Numbered from the stretch's first letter, positions 1 through 9,425 are shown. The stretch is DNA of 64,000 bases from VXOZ01 sp965220045 (GCA_965220045.1 OZ244803.1:992001-1056000), one strand, 5' to 3'. The notes: a model not told the origin generated them from the sequence alone. Made by a program: numbers and translations.

Positions 1-29
1 CTTCGATCTCTTGTTCTAGGGAGCGTTGT

Positions 30-539
30 ATGAAGCTGCTGACAATTATCCGGCATGCGAAGTCTAGCTGGAAACAGCCAGGTGTGGAGGACTTTGCGCG
101 GCCTCTCAACGGTCGGGGCAAACGGGACGCCGCCACCATGGGTCAACGCCTGGCAGCGGCGGGCTTCCAGCCGGATCTCATCGTGTCCAGTCCAGCCAAG
201 CGCGCGCGCAGCACGGCTACGCGGTTAAGCAAGGAGATCGGCTATCCGAAGGCGGAAATCGTGTTCGAGGAAGGCATCTACCATGCTACATCGGATAGGC
301 TGCTGCAAATTGTCAGGAAGCTCGATGATTCTCTCGAACACGTGGCGCTGGTGGGGCACAATCCGGGATTCTCGGCGCTGAGCGGTTTGTTGTCCCGGGA
401 CTACACTGGCGATATGCCAACGTGCGGCGTCGTGCGCCTGCAACTTGCAGTCACCTCCTGGCAGGAGGTGAGTAGGAAGTGCGGCAGGCTCCTGGACTTC
501 GATTATCCAAAGCGGCCGCCTGACTCAGATGCTGAGTAG
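30..539 (+). CDS. sixA: SixA-type phosphohistidine phosphatase
   Basis: This 169-residue protein is a histidine phosphatase of the SixA group, which removes phosphate from phosphohistidine in phosphorelay proteins. The catalytic RHAK motif is at residues 8-11, with nucleophile His9. The arginine-bearing SSPAKRAR segment is near residues 53-60, and the second active-site histidine is His110 in LVGHNPGF. The length is usual for SixA. The ATG follows AGGGAG at a normal distance. No response regulator or Hpt partner lies beside it, so its target in this genome is unknown. The family call is firm. The physiological substrate is inferred from the family. Confidence 0.88.
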   Translation: MKLLTIIRHAKSSWKQPGVEDFARPLNGRGKRDAATMGQRLAAAGFQPDLIVSSPAKRARSTATRLSKEIGYPKAEIVFEEGIYHATSDRLLQIVRKLDDSLEHVALVGHNPGFSALSGLLSRDYTGDMPTCGVVRLQLAVTSWQEVSRKCGRLLDFDYPKRPPDSDAE

Positions 540-683
540 ACGACGGGGAAACTGCAAGTAGGCTGCGACTCTTTGGTTGAAGTTGAATGCCGCAGTTCCA
601 GGCTGCTCATGCCTGGAGAGGGCTGGCATTTACCGGCAGAATGAGCCACATTTGGTGGAAGTGAAAGGGGAGGTCAATCGGCC

Positions 684-1922
684 ATGACGATCACAGAGGT
701 TGAGCAGACATTACTCTTGGTGCCGTTCAACGAGCATCATGACCTGCACATGACCCGCTTGAGCGGCGATTGGCGCCTGGTGGAGGTCTGCCGCATTCAC
801 ACGGATTCCGGGCTTACCGGCATCGGTGAAACTGTTGTGGAATACACGTGGGGCAGACCGCCGGAGGATCTCAAGGGGCGATTGGTTGGCACTGATCCCC
901 ACCGGCACCTGTGGGACTCTTCACTTGGCGCCGGCCCGGAGATGGCACTTTGGGACTTGGCGGGCAAGGCTGCCGGTGTGCCCATTCACCGGCTCCTCGG
1001 CGAGCAGGTGCGTGCACATGTGCCCATTTCCTGGTGGTGTCTCGATATGGCGCCAGAGGAATGGGCGGCAGAGGCGCAAAAGGCGCTCGTCGGCGGCTAC
1101 ACCTCCATGAAGCTCAAGGGCCGGCCCTGGCGCGACATACATGCCCAACTGGCTGCGGTTGAAGCCGTTATTCCGAAATCAATGCACCTTGACATAGATT
1201 TCAACAGCATGCTCGTGGATGCCGGCACGGCTATCCCGCTCTTGCTGGAACTGCTTTCCTTCGTCAACGTCTCGATTTACGAGACGCCGATTCCGCAAGG
1301 AGACGTGGCAGGCAACCAACAAATCCGTCAGCATGTTCCCCGCCCGCTGGCCATGCACTATGGCACGCCGCCCATAATGACGGCGCTGCGGGACGATGTG
1401 TGCGATGGATTCGTGGTGGGCGGCGGACTGGCGAGCGTGCAGGAGTCTGGGAAGATTGCCGCCGTTGCCAATAAGCCATTTTGGTTGCAGCTTGTGGGGT
1501 TGGGGATGACAACCGCGTGGGCCGCACACCTAGGCGCCGTTCTCTCCCACGCATACTGGCCGGCGATCACGTGCATGCACATCTGGGAACACGATCTGCT
1601 AGCGGAGTCATTCGCAGTCAAGCGCGGGTACATGGACGTACCCACCGGTCCCGGTCTCGGCGTACGTCTGGATGAAGAGGCTATCGACCGCTACCGGTTG
1701 GATGGAAAAGCGACCAGACCGCGCCAACTCTTCCGCATTCAGTGGCCGGATGATTACGGAAAAGACGCCACCAGCGTCTATGCCGGCTACGAGCATGACT
1801 TGCAGCGCGGTTTTGACCTAGGCCATGACCCGCGCTTCGTGCGCGGCTCGCGCATGGACATTGAAGAAGACAACGGCTCAACCGCTTTCGCAGCGGCGTT
1901 CGCTCAAGTCAGGGAGCACTGA
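684..1922 (+). CDS. Enolase-superfamily (mandelate racemase/muconate lactonizing-like) enzyme
   Basis: This 412-residue protein has the two-part enolase-superfamily layout: an N-terminal capping domain (about 1-115) and a TIM-barrel domain. Members abstract a proton alpha to a carboxylate, usually in sugar-acid or amino-acid derivative catabolism. A KLK motif (Lys143, Lys145) supplies candidate base residues. Asp170 in HLDIDFN and Glu200 in IYETPI match the first two Mg ligands. The third expected acidic ligand is not obvious: the corresponding strand reads LAMHYGTPP. The enzyme may therefore be atypical, and its substrate cannot be named. A GGGGAGG sequence precedes the ATG. Gfo/Idh/MocA and creatininase genes downstream suggest an organic-acid or sugar catabolic setting. 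Confidence 0.8.
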   Translation: MTITEVEQTLLLVPFNEHHDLHMTRLSGDWRLVEVCRIHTDSGLTGIGETVVEYTWGRPPEDLKGRLVGTDPHRHLWDSSLGAGPEMALWDLAGKAAGVPIHRLLGEQVRAHVPISWWCLDMAPEEWAAEAQKALVGGYTSMKLKGRPWRDIHAQLAAVEAVIPKSMHLDIDFNSMLVDAGTAIPLLLELLSFVNVSIYETPIPQGDVAGNQQIRQHVPRPLAMHYGTPPIMTALRDDVCDGFVVGGGLASVQESGKIAAVANKPFWLQLVGLGMTTAWAAHLGAVLSHAYWPAITCMHIWEHDLLAESFAVKRGYMDVPTGPGLGVRLDEEAIDRYRLDGKATRPRQLFRIQWPDDYGKDATSVYAGYEHDLQRGFDLGHDPRFVRGSRMDIEEDNGSTAFAAAFAQVREH

Positions 1923-1970
1923 GCCAAGTAACCGGGTGGGTCTGCCGACCTTAGGGGCGAACGGCGGGAG

Positions 1971-2216
1971 CTACTGGTTGGCGAAGAAGTCGGCGTTAAT
2001 CTGGATGTAGTTCCGCCATTCGTCCGGAAGGTCATCTTCAAAGAAGATTGCCGTAACGGGGCAGACCGGCTCACACGCGCCGCACTCGATACATTCGTCC
2101 GGATCAATGTAGAACTGTACAGAATCATCGTCGGAGTGGATGCAGTCTACCGGGCAAACGTCCACACACGAATTATCCTTGACGTCAATGCATGGCTCGG
2201 CAATTACGTATGTCAT
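1971..2216 (-). CDS. fdxA: 7Fe ferredoxin (3Fe-4S/4Fe-4S)
   Basis: This 81-residue low-potential electron carrier has the cysteine spacing of FdxA-type seven-iron ferredoxins. Cys9, Cys17 and Cys52 would bind the 3Fe-4S cluster. Cys21, Cys42, Cys45 and Cys48 would bind the 4Fe-4S cluster. Cys25 is the usual extra cysteine. The protein is highly acidic, as expected for a soluble carrier. A GGAGAGG sequence lies upstream of the ATG. It is convergent with the preceding gene and divergent from pheA, so it is probably monocistronic. A glutamate synthase or another ferredoxin-using enzyme could be a client, but nothing in the context proves it. Confidence 0.92.
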   Translation of the reverse strand: MTYVIAEPCIDVKDNSCVDVCPVDCIHSDDDSVQFYIDPDECIECGACEPVCPVTAIFFEDDLPDEWRNYIQINADFFANQ

Positions 2217-2610
2217 TGTGGTAAGCCCTCTCCTTTAGACGGGTCACCTAACTATCCCGAATGCGGAAACCTTGTCGATTCCAATGTTCTGGCTCACTTG
2301 AGTTCACCCAAACGAATGTCACAAACATAGTAGTTGGGTGCGCGAAGCACCTATGCCTCACGACTTAATTCTATGAAGTGCAACGCGGGTCGTCAAGGAA
2401 GACCCCAGGGCCACTGCCGCGACTCGCGGTCGGCGGGAAGCAAGTCTAGCGATCGATCGGCCTACATGCACGGCACTAGTGAACCTGCTACAATACGGCC
2501 CGAAAAGTACCCGTTCGACGTGTGCGGCCGCTGGTCTGGAAACCCCGCATGCCGGCATGAGACGATAGGTGTGGAGACGCGCTTGACTGAGCAATTGATA
2601 GGTAGCCAAG
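2217..2610. other. Divergent intergenic region between ferredoxin and pheA
   Basis: This stretch of nearly 400 bases separates two divergent genes and so should contain both promoters. A TACAAT element at 2489-2494 could be a -10 box for pheA, but no good -35 sits 17 bases before it. I see no convincing leader peptide or attenuator and no gene. Confidence 0.4.
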
Positions 2611-3708
2611 ATGGGTGAGCAGGACAATGTCCTGGCGGATCTGCGCAAGCAGATTGATGCCCTCGACCGCGAAATCGTAGACCGGTTGCAGCGCCGCGCC
2701 GCTATTGCCATCCGCGTTGGCAAGGAAAAGGGCCTGAATGTGCCCATTTACGTGCCGGAGCGGGAGAGCACGGTGTTGTCGCAAGTTGCGGCGCAGGCGA
2801 AGGACGGCCCGCTGGATCCACAAGCCGTCGCAGCCATCTATCGAGAGATTCTGTCCGCCTGTCGTGGATTGGAAAAGACCATCGCCGTAGCTTACTTGGG
2901 GCCGGAGAACACCTTTACACATCAGGCAGCGTATCAGGCGTTCGGCAGCTCGGCGAACCTGGAGGCGGCGGCCTCTGTGGACCATGTGTTTCAGATCGTT
3001 GAAAAGGGTGTGGCCGATTACGGTGTGGTCCCGCTGGAAAACTCTACAGAAGGCGGCGTAACCCCCACGCTCGATTCGTTTGTGCAGTACTTGGACAGCG
3101 CGATTCAAATATGCGGTGAAGTCGTGTTGCCGATTGCACACAACCTCATTTCGATTTCGCCCCGCGAAGCTATTCGGGTGGTGTACTCCCATCCGCAGGC
3201 GTTGGCGCAGTGTCGTGGCTGGTTGGCTGAGGAGCTGCCCCATGCCGACATGGTGGAGATGGTGAGCACTGCCGCTGCCGTTACCAGGGTCAAGACAGAG
3301 GAAGGCTCCGCGGCCATAGCGAGTGAACTCGCGGCACAGGCTGAGGACGTGCCGATCGTGGCGCACAGCATTCAGGACCGGGTTGACAACGTCACGCGCT
3401 TTGCCGTCCTGGGTAAGCAATTGCCTGCGCCGACCGAAAACGACCGCACCGGTCTGCTTTTCAGCGTTATGGACCAGCCTGGCTCTCTATACAACGCGCT
3501 AGGCATCTTTGCCAAACACGATGTCAATCTGACGTTCATTCTCTCGCGGCCGTCCCGCCGGCGCACCTGGGACTACTACTTCTTCGCAATCCTCATCGGT
3601 CATCCCGCGCGGGAGCCGGTGCGAACGGCGCTCGCTGAACTGGCCAGAGAGTGCGTACTGGTGAGGGTGATGGGCGCCTGGCCGGTGCGCGCGTTTCCTG
3701 AGAACTGA
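2611..3708 (+). CDS. pheA: Bifunctional chorismate mutase / prephenate dehydratase
   Basis: This 365-residue P-protein converts chorismate to prephenate and then to phenylpyruvate in phenylalanine synthesis. Residues 1-88 form an AroQ-type chorismate mutase helix bundle (LRKQIDALDREIVDRLQRR). Residues 90-272 are prephenate dehydratase, with the catalytic TRF motif at 262-264. A C-terminal ACT domain (about 280-355) should give phenylalanine feedback control. The usual ESRP effector motif reads LSRP at 311-314, so sensitivity may differ. The length matches the family. The ATG follows AGGTAG weakly. No other aromatic pathway gene is adjacent. The 310-residue open frame on the opposite strand is a shadow. 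Confidence 0.95.
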   Translation: MGEQDNVLADLRKQIDALDREIVDRLQRRAAIAIRVGKEKGLNVPIYVPERESTVLSQVAAQAKDGPLDPQAVAAIYREILSACRGLEKTIAVAYLGPENTFTHQAAYQAFGSSANLEAAASVDHVFQIVEKGVADYGVVPLENSTEGGVTPTLDSFVQYLDSAIQICGEVVLPIAHNLISISPREAIRVVYSHPQALAQCRGWLAEELPHADMVEMVSTAAAVTRVKTEEGSAAIASELAAQAEDVPIVAHSIQDRVDNVTRFAVLGKQLPAPTENDRTGLLFSVMDQPGSLYNALGIFAKHDVNLTFILSRPSRRRTWDYYFFAILIGHPAREPVRTALAELARECVLVRVMGAWPVRAFPEN

Positions 3709-3982
3709 ATCTCTGTGCCACGTTCCGTGTCCGGTGTGGCGGCCTTCCTTTCCCCAGTCTTCCTGAATCTGTGAGACTTCTGCGTACGGCTGAAGTGGTC
3801 GCAGAATGCGCTTCGGAAGAGTGCGGAATCCCTTAGCCCCAAGAATCTCCGCAGGGCAGGCCGATCTCTTTGGCTGCCTGCCAAGAACCCGTCAGAGCGC
3901 TGGGAGCCCTCGTGCGCCCTATCTCGCAGGACGGGGATTGCGCCTGTCAAGCGACCCCAATTGGCTGGGCGTAGGCCGGTGC

Positions 3983-4276
3983 CTAGACCTCGTAGTCTAC
4001 GACGAGCACGTCCTCGACGATGGGCAAGATGTAGTTGTTGCGGGCGTCTTCATGGGCGGGATGGGGAATGTACGTGTCAAGCGCGGCCCGGTTTTCGAAT
4101 CGCACCAGTAGGCCGTGGGTAAATCCCTGGCTGCGCTCGCTGAAGTTTTCTCCCACGGTGATTTCCAGTATGCCCGGGATTGCTCCTTGCAGACCCCGCA
4201 GGGCTTGCTGCATTGCAGCGACGGCTTCCTCGCTAACGCCTGCCTTTACTTTGAACAGCACCAAGTGCTCGACCAT
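3983..4276 (-). CDS. Dabb-family (stress-responsive A/B barrel) protein
   Basis: This 97-residue protein is a dimeric alpha-beta barrel of the Dabb family. It opens with MVEHLVLFKVK, continues through a helix to GENFSERSQGFTHGLLVRFE, and ends with the family-like AHEDARNNYILPIVEDVLVVDYEV region. Relatives include stress proteins and small cyclases or decarboxylases, so no reaction can be assigned. The start at 4276 is chosen over an upstream in-frame codon because GAGGAG lies 9 bases before this ATG and homology begins there. It is an isolated gene. Confidence 0.85.
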   Translation of the reverse strand: MVEHLVLFKVKAGVSEEAVAAMQQALRGLQGAIPGILEITVGENFSERSQGFTHGLLVRFENRAALDTYIPHPAHEDARNNYILPIVEDVLVVDYEV

Positions 4277-4670
4277 ATCACCATGCTCCTCGTGAGAATA
4301 AACGTACGCGACTCCCGCGCGTTGCCTATGCATTATGCCCGCCGTTCTGAGCGCGGGCAAGAGAGTCGCGCGATGGACGGACTTTCGCTACCGCATGGGA
4401 CGCCAGCGTGTCCCACAAGCGCGCTGAGGCAAGGGCACTTTGGCTCATACTGGCTCACACTTTGGTGCGGAAGAGTCCACGCTGGCTGCCGTAGCCTGGG
4501 AGCATTCTGCAACCTCTCGCAGTTGTTGACATGGCCTTGGGTAGCTGATACCGTGCAAAGCAATTGCCTGCTCTGTAGGCTGGACAGAGCGCTTTGACGT
4601 TGCCCAAACGTCAGCACACGAAGCGCATGGCGCATGCCAGCCATGAAGCATAGTTCCGGGACGGTCAGCA
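4277..4670. other. Intergenic region, no gene seen
   Basis: This gap of nearly 400 bases lies between the Dabb gene, which reads leftward, and the LysM/M23 gene, which reads rightward, so it should hold divergent promoters. Open frames here have poor codon character. I see no RNA gene or strong repeat. Confidence 0.4.
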
Positions 4671-5843
4671 ATGGGGGTTGAGGCGACGCACGAAGAGAGT
4701 GTCGTATCTCGCGAGGTTGAGAGTGACACCCAACTGACTGCGGTTTCCACCAAGGCTCCCCGCCGCTCTCTCGCCCTGCAATTGCTTGGCTTAGCGACGT
4801 TCTTCGGCTATGGAATTTTTAAGGCGCCGCGCCTTGTGGCGCTCGCGGTGCGCACTCCGTCCTTGACGGATTGGATCGGCGCTATCGCTTTTAGGGTGGC
4901 CGGTCACATCGTCCTTTTGTCCCTTGGGATAATTGCCCTTTGGGCCACGCCACTTGCCTCCGGTCAGTTTTCAGGGCGCGGACTTGAAGATGAGTACGAG
5001 CGCTATGGCGCACTCCCGGCATTTCGCGCGAGCTCGGCAGAGTCGGTCTTTCCCGATGTGATAGAGCGTCCAATCCTGCTGGAAACTACCGTAGTGCGGC
5101 GGCCGCGGGATGACATCTTCGCGTACGAAGTGCGGGGCAATGATACGCTCGTCGACATTGCGGACCGGTTTGGCATCGGCCTTGACACACTGCTCTGGGC
5201 GAACGACATTGCGCACAACCATCTTCTCTCGATTGGAGACAAGCTGCGGATACCGCCGATTGACGGCGTAATCCACTTTGTGCAAGAAGGAGATGTACTG
5301 CACGAAATTGCCGAGAGATTCGAGAGTAACCCGGTGGCAATTGCCGAATACAACCGCATCGGGCTCTCTACGACCCTTGTGCCGGGAATGGAATTAGTCA
5401 TCCCGAACGGCATCTTGCCTGTGGAACTGCGGAAGTCGAATGGAGACACACAGCTATCGCAGCGTGAGCAGCCGGTGGCGGCGTTCGGGGAGTTCCGCTG
5501 GCCCGCGCAGGGCGTCATTACGCAGTATTTTCACTCTCGCCACTATGGATTGGACATTGGGAATCGCACAGGGACTGCAATTGTGGCCGCTGACGCCGGG
5601 CAGGTCACGGCGGCCGGTTGGAGCGCGCTCGGCTATGGATACCGTATCGTCATCAACCATGGTAACGGCTGGGTGAGCACGTACAACCATCTCAGCACCT
5701 TTGCGGTAACCGTTGGCGACTTTGTCAAAGCCGGTGAGTACATTGGGGCGATGGGCACCACCGGTTACTCTACCGGGCCGCATCTGCACTTCGAAGTGCT
5801 TTACCATAACCGTTTCAGGGATCCCTTGCCGCTCCTCAATTGA
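4671..5843 (+). CDS. LysM-domain M23 metallopeptidase, membrane-anchored
   Basis: This 390-residue protein probably cleaves peptidoglycan cross-links outside the membrane. A cytoplasmic N-terminus is followed by a hydrophobic segment near residues 74-98. Two LysM peptidoglycan-binding modules follow (about 149-196 and 200-246, each with the DTL/DVL..IA.RF signature). The C-terminal M23 lysostaphin-like domain covers about 276-388. Zinc ligands are visible as HYGLDIG and HLHFE. Rpe follows 90 bases downstream on the same strand and may be co-transcribed. The enzyme could be a hydrolase or an EnvC-like activator, but both zinc motifs are intact, which favours an active enzyme. Confidence 0.9.
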   Translation: MGVEATHEESVVSREVESDTQLTAVSTKAPRRSLALQLLGLATFFGYGIFKAPRLVALAVRTPSLTDWIGAIAFRVAGHIVLLSLGIIALWATPLASGQFSGRGLEDEYERYGALPAFRASSAESVFPDVIERPILLETTVVRRPRDDIFAYEVRGNDTLVDIADRFGIGLDTLLWANDIAHNHLLSIGDKLRIPPIDGVIHFVQEGDVLHEIAERFESNPVAIAEYNRIGLSTTLVPGMELVIPNGILPVELRKSNGDTQLSQREQPVAAFGEFRWPAQGVITQYFHSRHYGLDIGNRTGTAIVAADAGQVTAAGWSALGYGYRIVINHGNGWVSTYNHLSTFAVTVGDFVKAGEYIGAMGTTGYSTGPHLHFEVLYHNRFRDPLPLLN

Positions 5844-5933
5844 GTGACGAACGTGATCCATCACCGCAGCACGGCACGAGCCAATCGCATTAACACGAAT
5901 GAAGCCCAGTAACGCCTCGCTCGCTCCTTCCAC

Positions 5934-6653
5934 ATGACTTCCTCACGGCTTGATGCCTCTCCCCGCCTCGTCAGAATAGCGCCCTCGGTGCTAGCCGCGG
6001 ACTTCAGCCACTTGGCGGTGGATGTGAAGGCGGCGCATAGCGCGGGCGCTCACTACCTGCACTTTGATGTGATGGACGGACACTTCGTGCCCAATTTGAG
6101 CTTTGGTCCCGCCGTGATCCAGAGCGTGCGGCACGCGTCGTCTCGGTTGTTCGACGTTCACCTGATGGTCTCGGAGCCGGCACGCCACCTTGATCTTTTT
6201 CTGGAGAGTGGCGGCGATCTCTTCACCGTGCATGTCGAAGCTTGCAGGGAGGTAGAGCGTACGATCCAGGTTTTCCGCAAGGCCAGGAAGCGCGTAGGCC
6301 TGGCTATCAAGCCCGGTACGCCGGTTGAAGCGCTCATCCCGCATCTCCCCGACCTCGATTTGGCTCTGGTCATGACCGTTGAGCCGGGATGGGGAGGACA
6401 GGCGTTCATGCCGGCAATGCTTGAGAAAGTCCGTGTGCTGCGGCAGATAATTGACCGGGAGGGCCTCGACGTCCGGCTCCAGGTAGACGGCGGCATCAAT
6501 GCCGAAACGGCGGTTGCGTCGGTCTTGGCCGGCGCGGACGTGCTTGTGGCGGGATCATCCGTCTTTGCTCCCGGTCAGAAGGTAGCGGACAATATGGGCC
6601 GCCTGACGGCTGCACTGCATGCGGCCGGCACTTCGCTGGCTCCCGTGGAGTAG
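5934..6653 (+). CDS. rpe: Ribulose-phosphate 3-epimerase
   Basis: This 239-residue TIM-barrel enzyme interconverts ribulose 5-phosphate and xylulose 5-phosphate in the pentose phosphate pathway. The family motifs are present in order: IAPSVLAADF, FDVMDGHFVPN, DVHLMV, MTVEPGWGGQAF (phosphate and metal region) and VDGGI. About ten extra residues precede the usual start, and no clear Shine-Dalgarno sequence supports the ATG at 5934, so initiation may be slightly downstream. It lies just after the M23 peptidase gene on the same strand. Confidence 0.95.
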   Translation: MTSSRLDASPRLVRIAPSVLAADFSHLAVDVKAAHSAGAHYLHFDVMDGHFVPNLSFGPAVIQSVRHASSRLFDVHLMVSEPARHLDLFLESGGDLFTVHVEACREVERTIQVFRKARKRVGLAIKPGTPVEALIPHLPDLDLALVMTVEPGWGGQAFMPAMLEKVRVLRQIIDREGLDVRLQVDGGINAETAVASVLAGADVLVAGSSVFAPGQKVADNMGRLTAALHAAGTSLAPVE

Positions 6654-7083
6654 CCAACCAGGACGGATGAACGGGATGGCCCCGGTTGTTGAGTCGCCGA
6701 CCAAGAGTTGATTGCGGCGATTGGATCACCGCACAGGGCATTCCCAGTTGGTTGGCGTTTGCGCTAGCAGGGCCTTCGCGGCTAGCGGCTGATGCTGGAT
6801 TGCCGCTACCGGGCCGCCGGTTGCGTCTTTCCACTCTGTCTGTTTCACTAGGACGAGAAAGCAAGTGGTAGGAAACGCTCTGCGTGCTTGGGCGTCCGGA
6901 CTTGTGCCGGGCCGGGCAGCAGAGCTTGCTCGACCCGCGCGGGTAGGGACGAACGTCAGTATTCTCACCACAGTTGTGCTCCTCCGGCCGAGCTATGGCG
7001 CGTTAGCTTTCAGGGATATTCCGGCGCACCGGTAGGAGTGACCATGGATTTCGGACTTGCAGTTACGTGAAAGGCTCAACGCT
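6654..7083. other. Intergenic region, no gene seen
   Basis: This gap of about 430 bases lies between two rightward genes. Short open frames occur in several frames but none has a start with a good ribosome site or recognisable protein. The Gfo/Idh promoter is presumably here. I see no clear repeat. Confidence 0.4.
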
Positions 7084-8154
7084 ATGCTTAGGTTCGGTGT
7101 ATTTGGTTACGGCATGATCGCAGACGTGCACGCGGAAGGACTGGCACACATCGAAGGCGTTGAGCTTGTCGCTGTCTGCGGGCCTCGCGCGGAGGGGGCC
7201 CAGGAGTTCGCAGACAAGTTTGGTATTGAGCACGTCTATACCGAGCCCGACCAAATGCTTGCGCATGACGAGATCGATGGTGTGCTGGTGGATGCGCCGG
7301 ATGCATTCCACCATGATCTGGTGATGCGCTCTGCCAGTGCGGGCAAGCACATCTTCTGTGAAAAGCCGTTGGCGGTCACCGTTGAAGAGGCCCGCGAAAT
7401 GTATGAGGCCTCACGTCAGACTAATCTTCGCACCGTCGTGGGGTTTTCCAATCGCTGGAATGTGGCGGCCAATAATATTCGCAAACTCATCGATGATGAC
7501 GTGATCGGTGAAGTCGTGCATCTACATACGCAGAGCCTCAACCCAGCGCTCATTCGCGCACCCAAGCCGCGGTTTACGTGGCGCACGGACGCGAAGCGCA
7601 CCGGAACCGGCATTCTGGGTGACCTCGGCTCCCACCACATCGATCTGGTGCACTTTCTTGTGGGCGACATAACCGAGGTCAGCGCCAACATGAAGACCTT
7701 CACACCGCAGGTATTCGATGACATCGGCACACCGCATGCTCATGACCTCGACGACGACACAATCATCCTCATGCAAATCGCGAATGGCGCACATGGAACG
7801 ATCGGCTTAAGCAGGCTAGGGTCCGTGCATTCCAACTACCCGGTGGGTAGGCGCCATACCATGATCAATGGGCGGAAAGGCGGCATCCTCTACGAGAACG
7901 GTCAGGGGTGGCTCTTCATGCCCGGCCAGGAAGGTGAGCCGATCCCTGGGGAACCGCCCACAGTGGACAAGGGGCACGGCGGACAACTGCTGGCGGGCGG
8001 AACCCGGCAGATGGAAACGTTCGTGCAGTCGGTCCGCGAAAATCGCGAAATTGCGCCGACGTTCGCCGAGGGTCTTAAGACGCAAGAGGTGCTCCACGCG
8101 ACGGTTGAGTCATCTCAGAGCCGTTCGTGGGTGACGGTGCAGCGCGTCGACTGA
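7084..8154 (+). CDS. Gfo/Idh/MocA-family NAD(P)-dependent oxidoreductase
   Basis: This 356-residue oxidoreductase has an N-terminal Rossmann fold (GVFGYGMIADVHAEG) and the EKPLAVT motif, whose lysine is catalytic in this family. The C-terminal alpha-beta domain follows, including GTGILGDLGSHHIDLVHFL, whose histidine is the usual acid-base residue. Members act on sugars, inositols and sugar acids; the substrate cannot be read from the sequence. The ATG at 7084 is preferred to an in-frame TTG at 7057 because GAAAGG lies 9 bases upstream and homology starts at this methionine. A creatininase-family gene follows about 100 bases later on the same strand. Confidence 0.88.
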   Translation: MLRFGVFGYGMIADVHAEGLAHIEGVELVAVCGPRAEGAQEFADKFGIEHVYTEPDQMLAHDEIDGVLVDAPDAFHHDLVMRSASAGKHIFCEKPLAVTVEEAREMYEASRQTNLRTVVGFSNRWNVAANNIRKLIDDDVIGEVVHLHTQSLNPALIRAPKPRFTWRTDAKRTGTGILGDLGSHHIDLVHFLVGDITEVSANMKTFTPQVFDDIGTPHAHDLDDDTIILMQIANGAHGTIGLSRLGSVHSNYPVGRRHTMINGRKGGILYENGQGWLFMPGQEGEPIPGEPPTVDKGHGGQLLAGGTRQMETFVQSVRENREIAPTFAEGLKTQEVLHATVESSQSRSWVTVQRVD

Positions 8155-8250
8155 TCGGTTGCTTTCCGCTACCAAAGCGGATGCTTTGCCATTGACACCG
8201 TAGCTCAGAGAGGGTCGTAGCTGGTTCTCAACGAAAGGTAAACCGATACA

Positions 8251-9060
8251 ATGGAAAACTTCCGCTATGAAGAGCTCAAGTGGCCGGAGGTGGGCGAGGC
8301 GGCGCTGCGAGATCCCGTCGTCGTTTTGCCAGTGGGCACCATGGAGCAGCACGGGCCGCACTTGCCCCTGCTGGTCGACTACATCATCCCGCATCGTATA
8401 GCCAATGACGTTGCCGAGCAACTCACCCCTGACGTGATCGTGATGCCGCCGGTGGTGTATTCGTTCAATGAACACCACATGGACTTTCCCGGCACGATTG
8501 CCATCAACATGTACACGATCATCGACTATGTGGCGCAAATCGGGTTCAGTCTTGCCCACCATGGCTTTCGGCACATCGTGCTCCTGAACGGGCATGGCAG
8601 CAACGTGCCGGTGCTGGACCTGGCCATGCGCCGCATCAATAACGAAAGCGCGGCGATCAGCGTGCTGGCGAATTACTGGGCCCTGGTGCGGGATGAAGAC
8701 TTGCCGTGGACCCGCGAATCACACGGCGTGGCCCATCACGCCGAAGAGGATGAGACCTCTCTCATGCTCTATCTCTGTCCGCACTTGGTGGACATGAACA
8801 AGGCGGTACGCATTGTGGACGAGGTGCAGCGGAGCGAGCACATTTGGGGAGCTTGGCCGGCCAATACCAGAGTCCACTTCCAGGAATTCTATAGCCGCAA
8901 TACACCAACCGGCGCTCAGGGCGACCCCACTGTCGCCACTGCCGAAAAGGGCAAAATCCTCTACAAGGCCGCCGTGAAGCGGACTGCTGAATTCCTCCAG
9001 GAGTTCCGTGCCCGCGAAATCCGGCCGCAGCGTGACTTCCATCCCAAGCCGCAGGAGTGA
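8251..9060 (+). CDS. Creatininase-family amidohydrolase
   Basis: This 269-residue protein belongs to the creatininase family of metal-dependent amidohydrolases, which includes creatininase and several lactam or formamide hydrolases. The metal-binding blocks are visible: PVGTMEQHGPHLPLLVD near the N-terminus, NEHHMDFPGT, NGHGSN, and HHAEEDETSLML with the conserved glutamate. In this catabolic context the substrate is more likely a sugar- or amino-acid-derived amide than creatinine, but that is inference. It lies downstream of the Gfo/Idh gene in the same direction and may share its transcript. Confidence 0.85.
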   Translation: MENFRYEELKWPEVGEAALRDPVVVLPVGTMEQHGPHLPLLVDYIIPHRIANDVAEQLTPDVIVMPPVVYSFNEHHMDFPGTIAINMYTIIDYVAQIGFSLAHHGFRHIVLLNGHGSNVPVLDLAMRRINNESAAISVLANYWALVRDEDLPWTRESHGVAHHAEEDETSLMLYLCPHLVDMNKAVRIVDEVQRSEHIWGAWPANTRVHFQEFYSRNTPTGAQGDPTVATAEKGKILYKAAVKRTAEFLQEFRAREIRPQRDFHPKPQE

Positions 9061-9120
9061 GGGATTCCGCTGTAGTCACGCATATTGCCGGGGAAACGAG
9101 TTGCGCGGCATCCACACCGT

Positions 9121-9205
9121 TCGTACTGAGCTTGTCGAAGTACGAGACAGGCTGAAATTGCAAAAGGCCGGGCTGTTCACCCTTCGACAGGCTCAGGGCG
9201 AACGG
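9121..9205. repeat. Dispersed inverted-repeat pair (TGAGCTTGTCGAAG / CTTCGACAGGCTCAG)
   Basis: TTCGTACTGAGCTTGTCGAA and, about 60 bases later, CTTCGACAGGCTCAGGGCGA form a long inverted pair. The same two elements recur at 47183-47208 and 47341-47359. They lie in gaps between genes and look like a genome-wide mobile palindrome rather than a terminator. Confidence 0.75.
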
Positions 9206-9239
9206 GAAAGTTGGCTCAATAGAATCTTGATGTCTGCAT

Positions 9240-9425
9240 TTTGCTTGTGGCGGCGCACCTCCGGCAGCAGAATCTCGTCAGCAGCACTGCTGCCTTGCAG
9301 CTATATCTCACCAGCAGCGCTCCTAAATTGCCGCCATACCTCGCCAACAACGGCGTAGACTTGCAGCCGTACCCCACCAGCGGCAGCACTGCCTCGCAGC
9401 GTCAGCTAATCTACTCCGGTGAGGT
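9240..9425. repeat. Imperfect ~30-bp repeats in a gap
   Basis: Within the gap of about 440 bases between the creatininase and SDR genes, a unit resembling CTTGCAGCTATATCTCACCA is repeated imperfectly about four times (for example near 9293, 9330 and 9362). An 87-residue frame crosses it but looks like repeat translation, not a gene. Confidence 0.5.

Noticed and set aside
2488..3420. 310-residue open frame opposite pheA
   Set aside because: It lies wholly antisense to a gene with all expected motifs, and its translation has no recognisable features; it is a codon-bias shadow.
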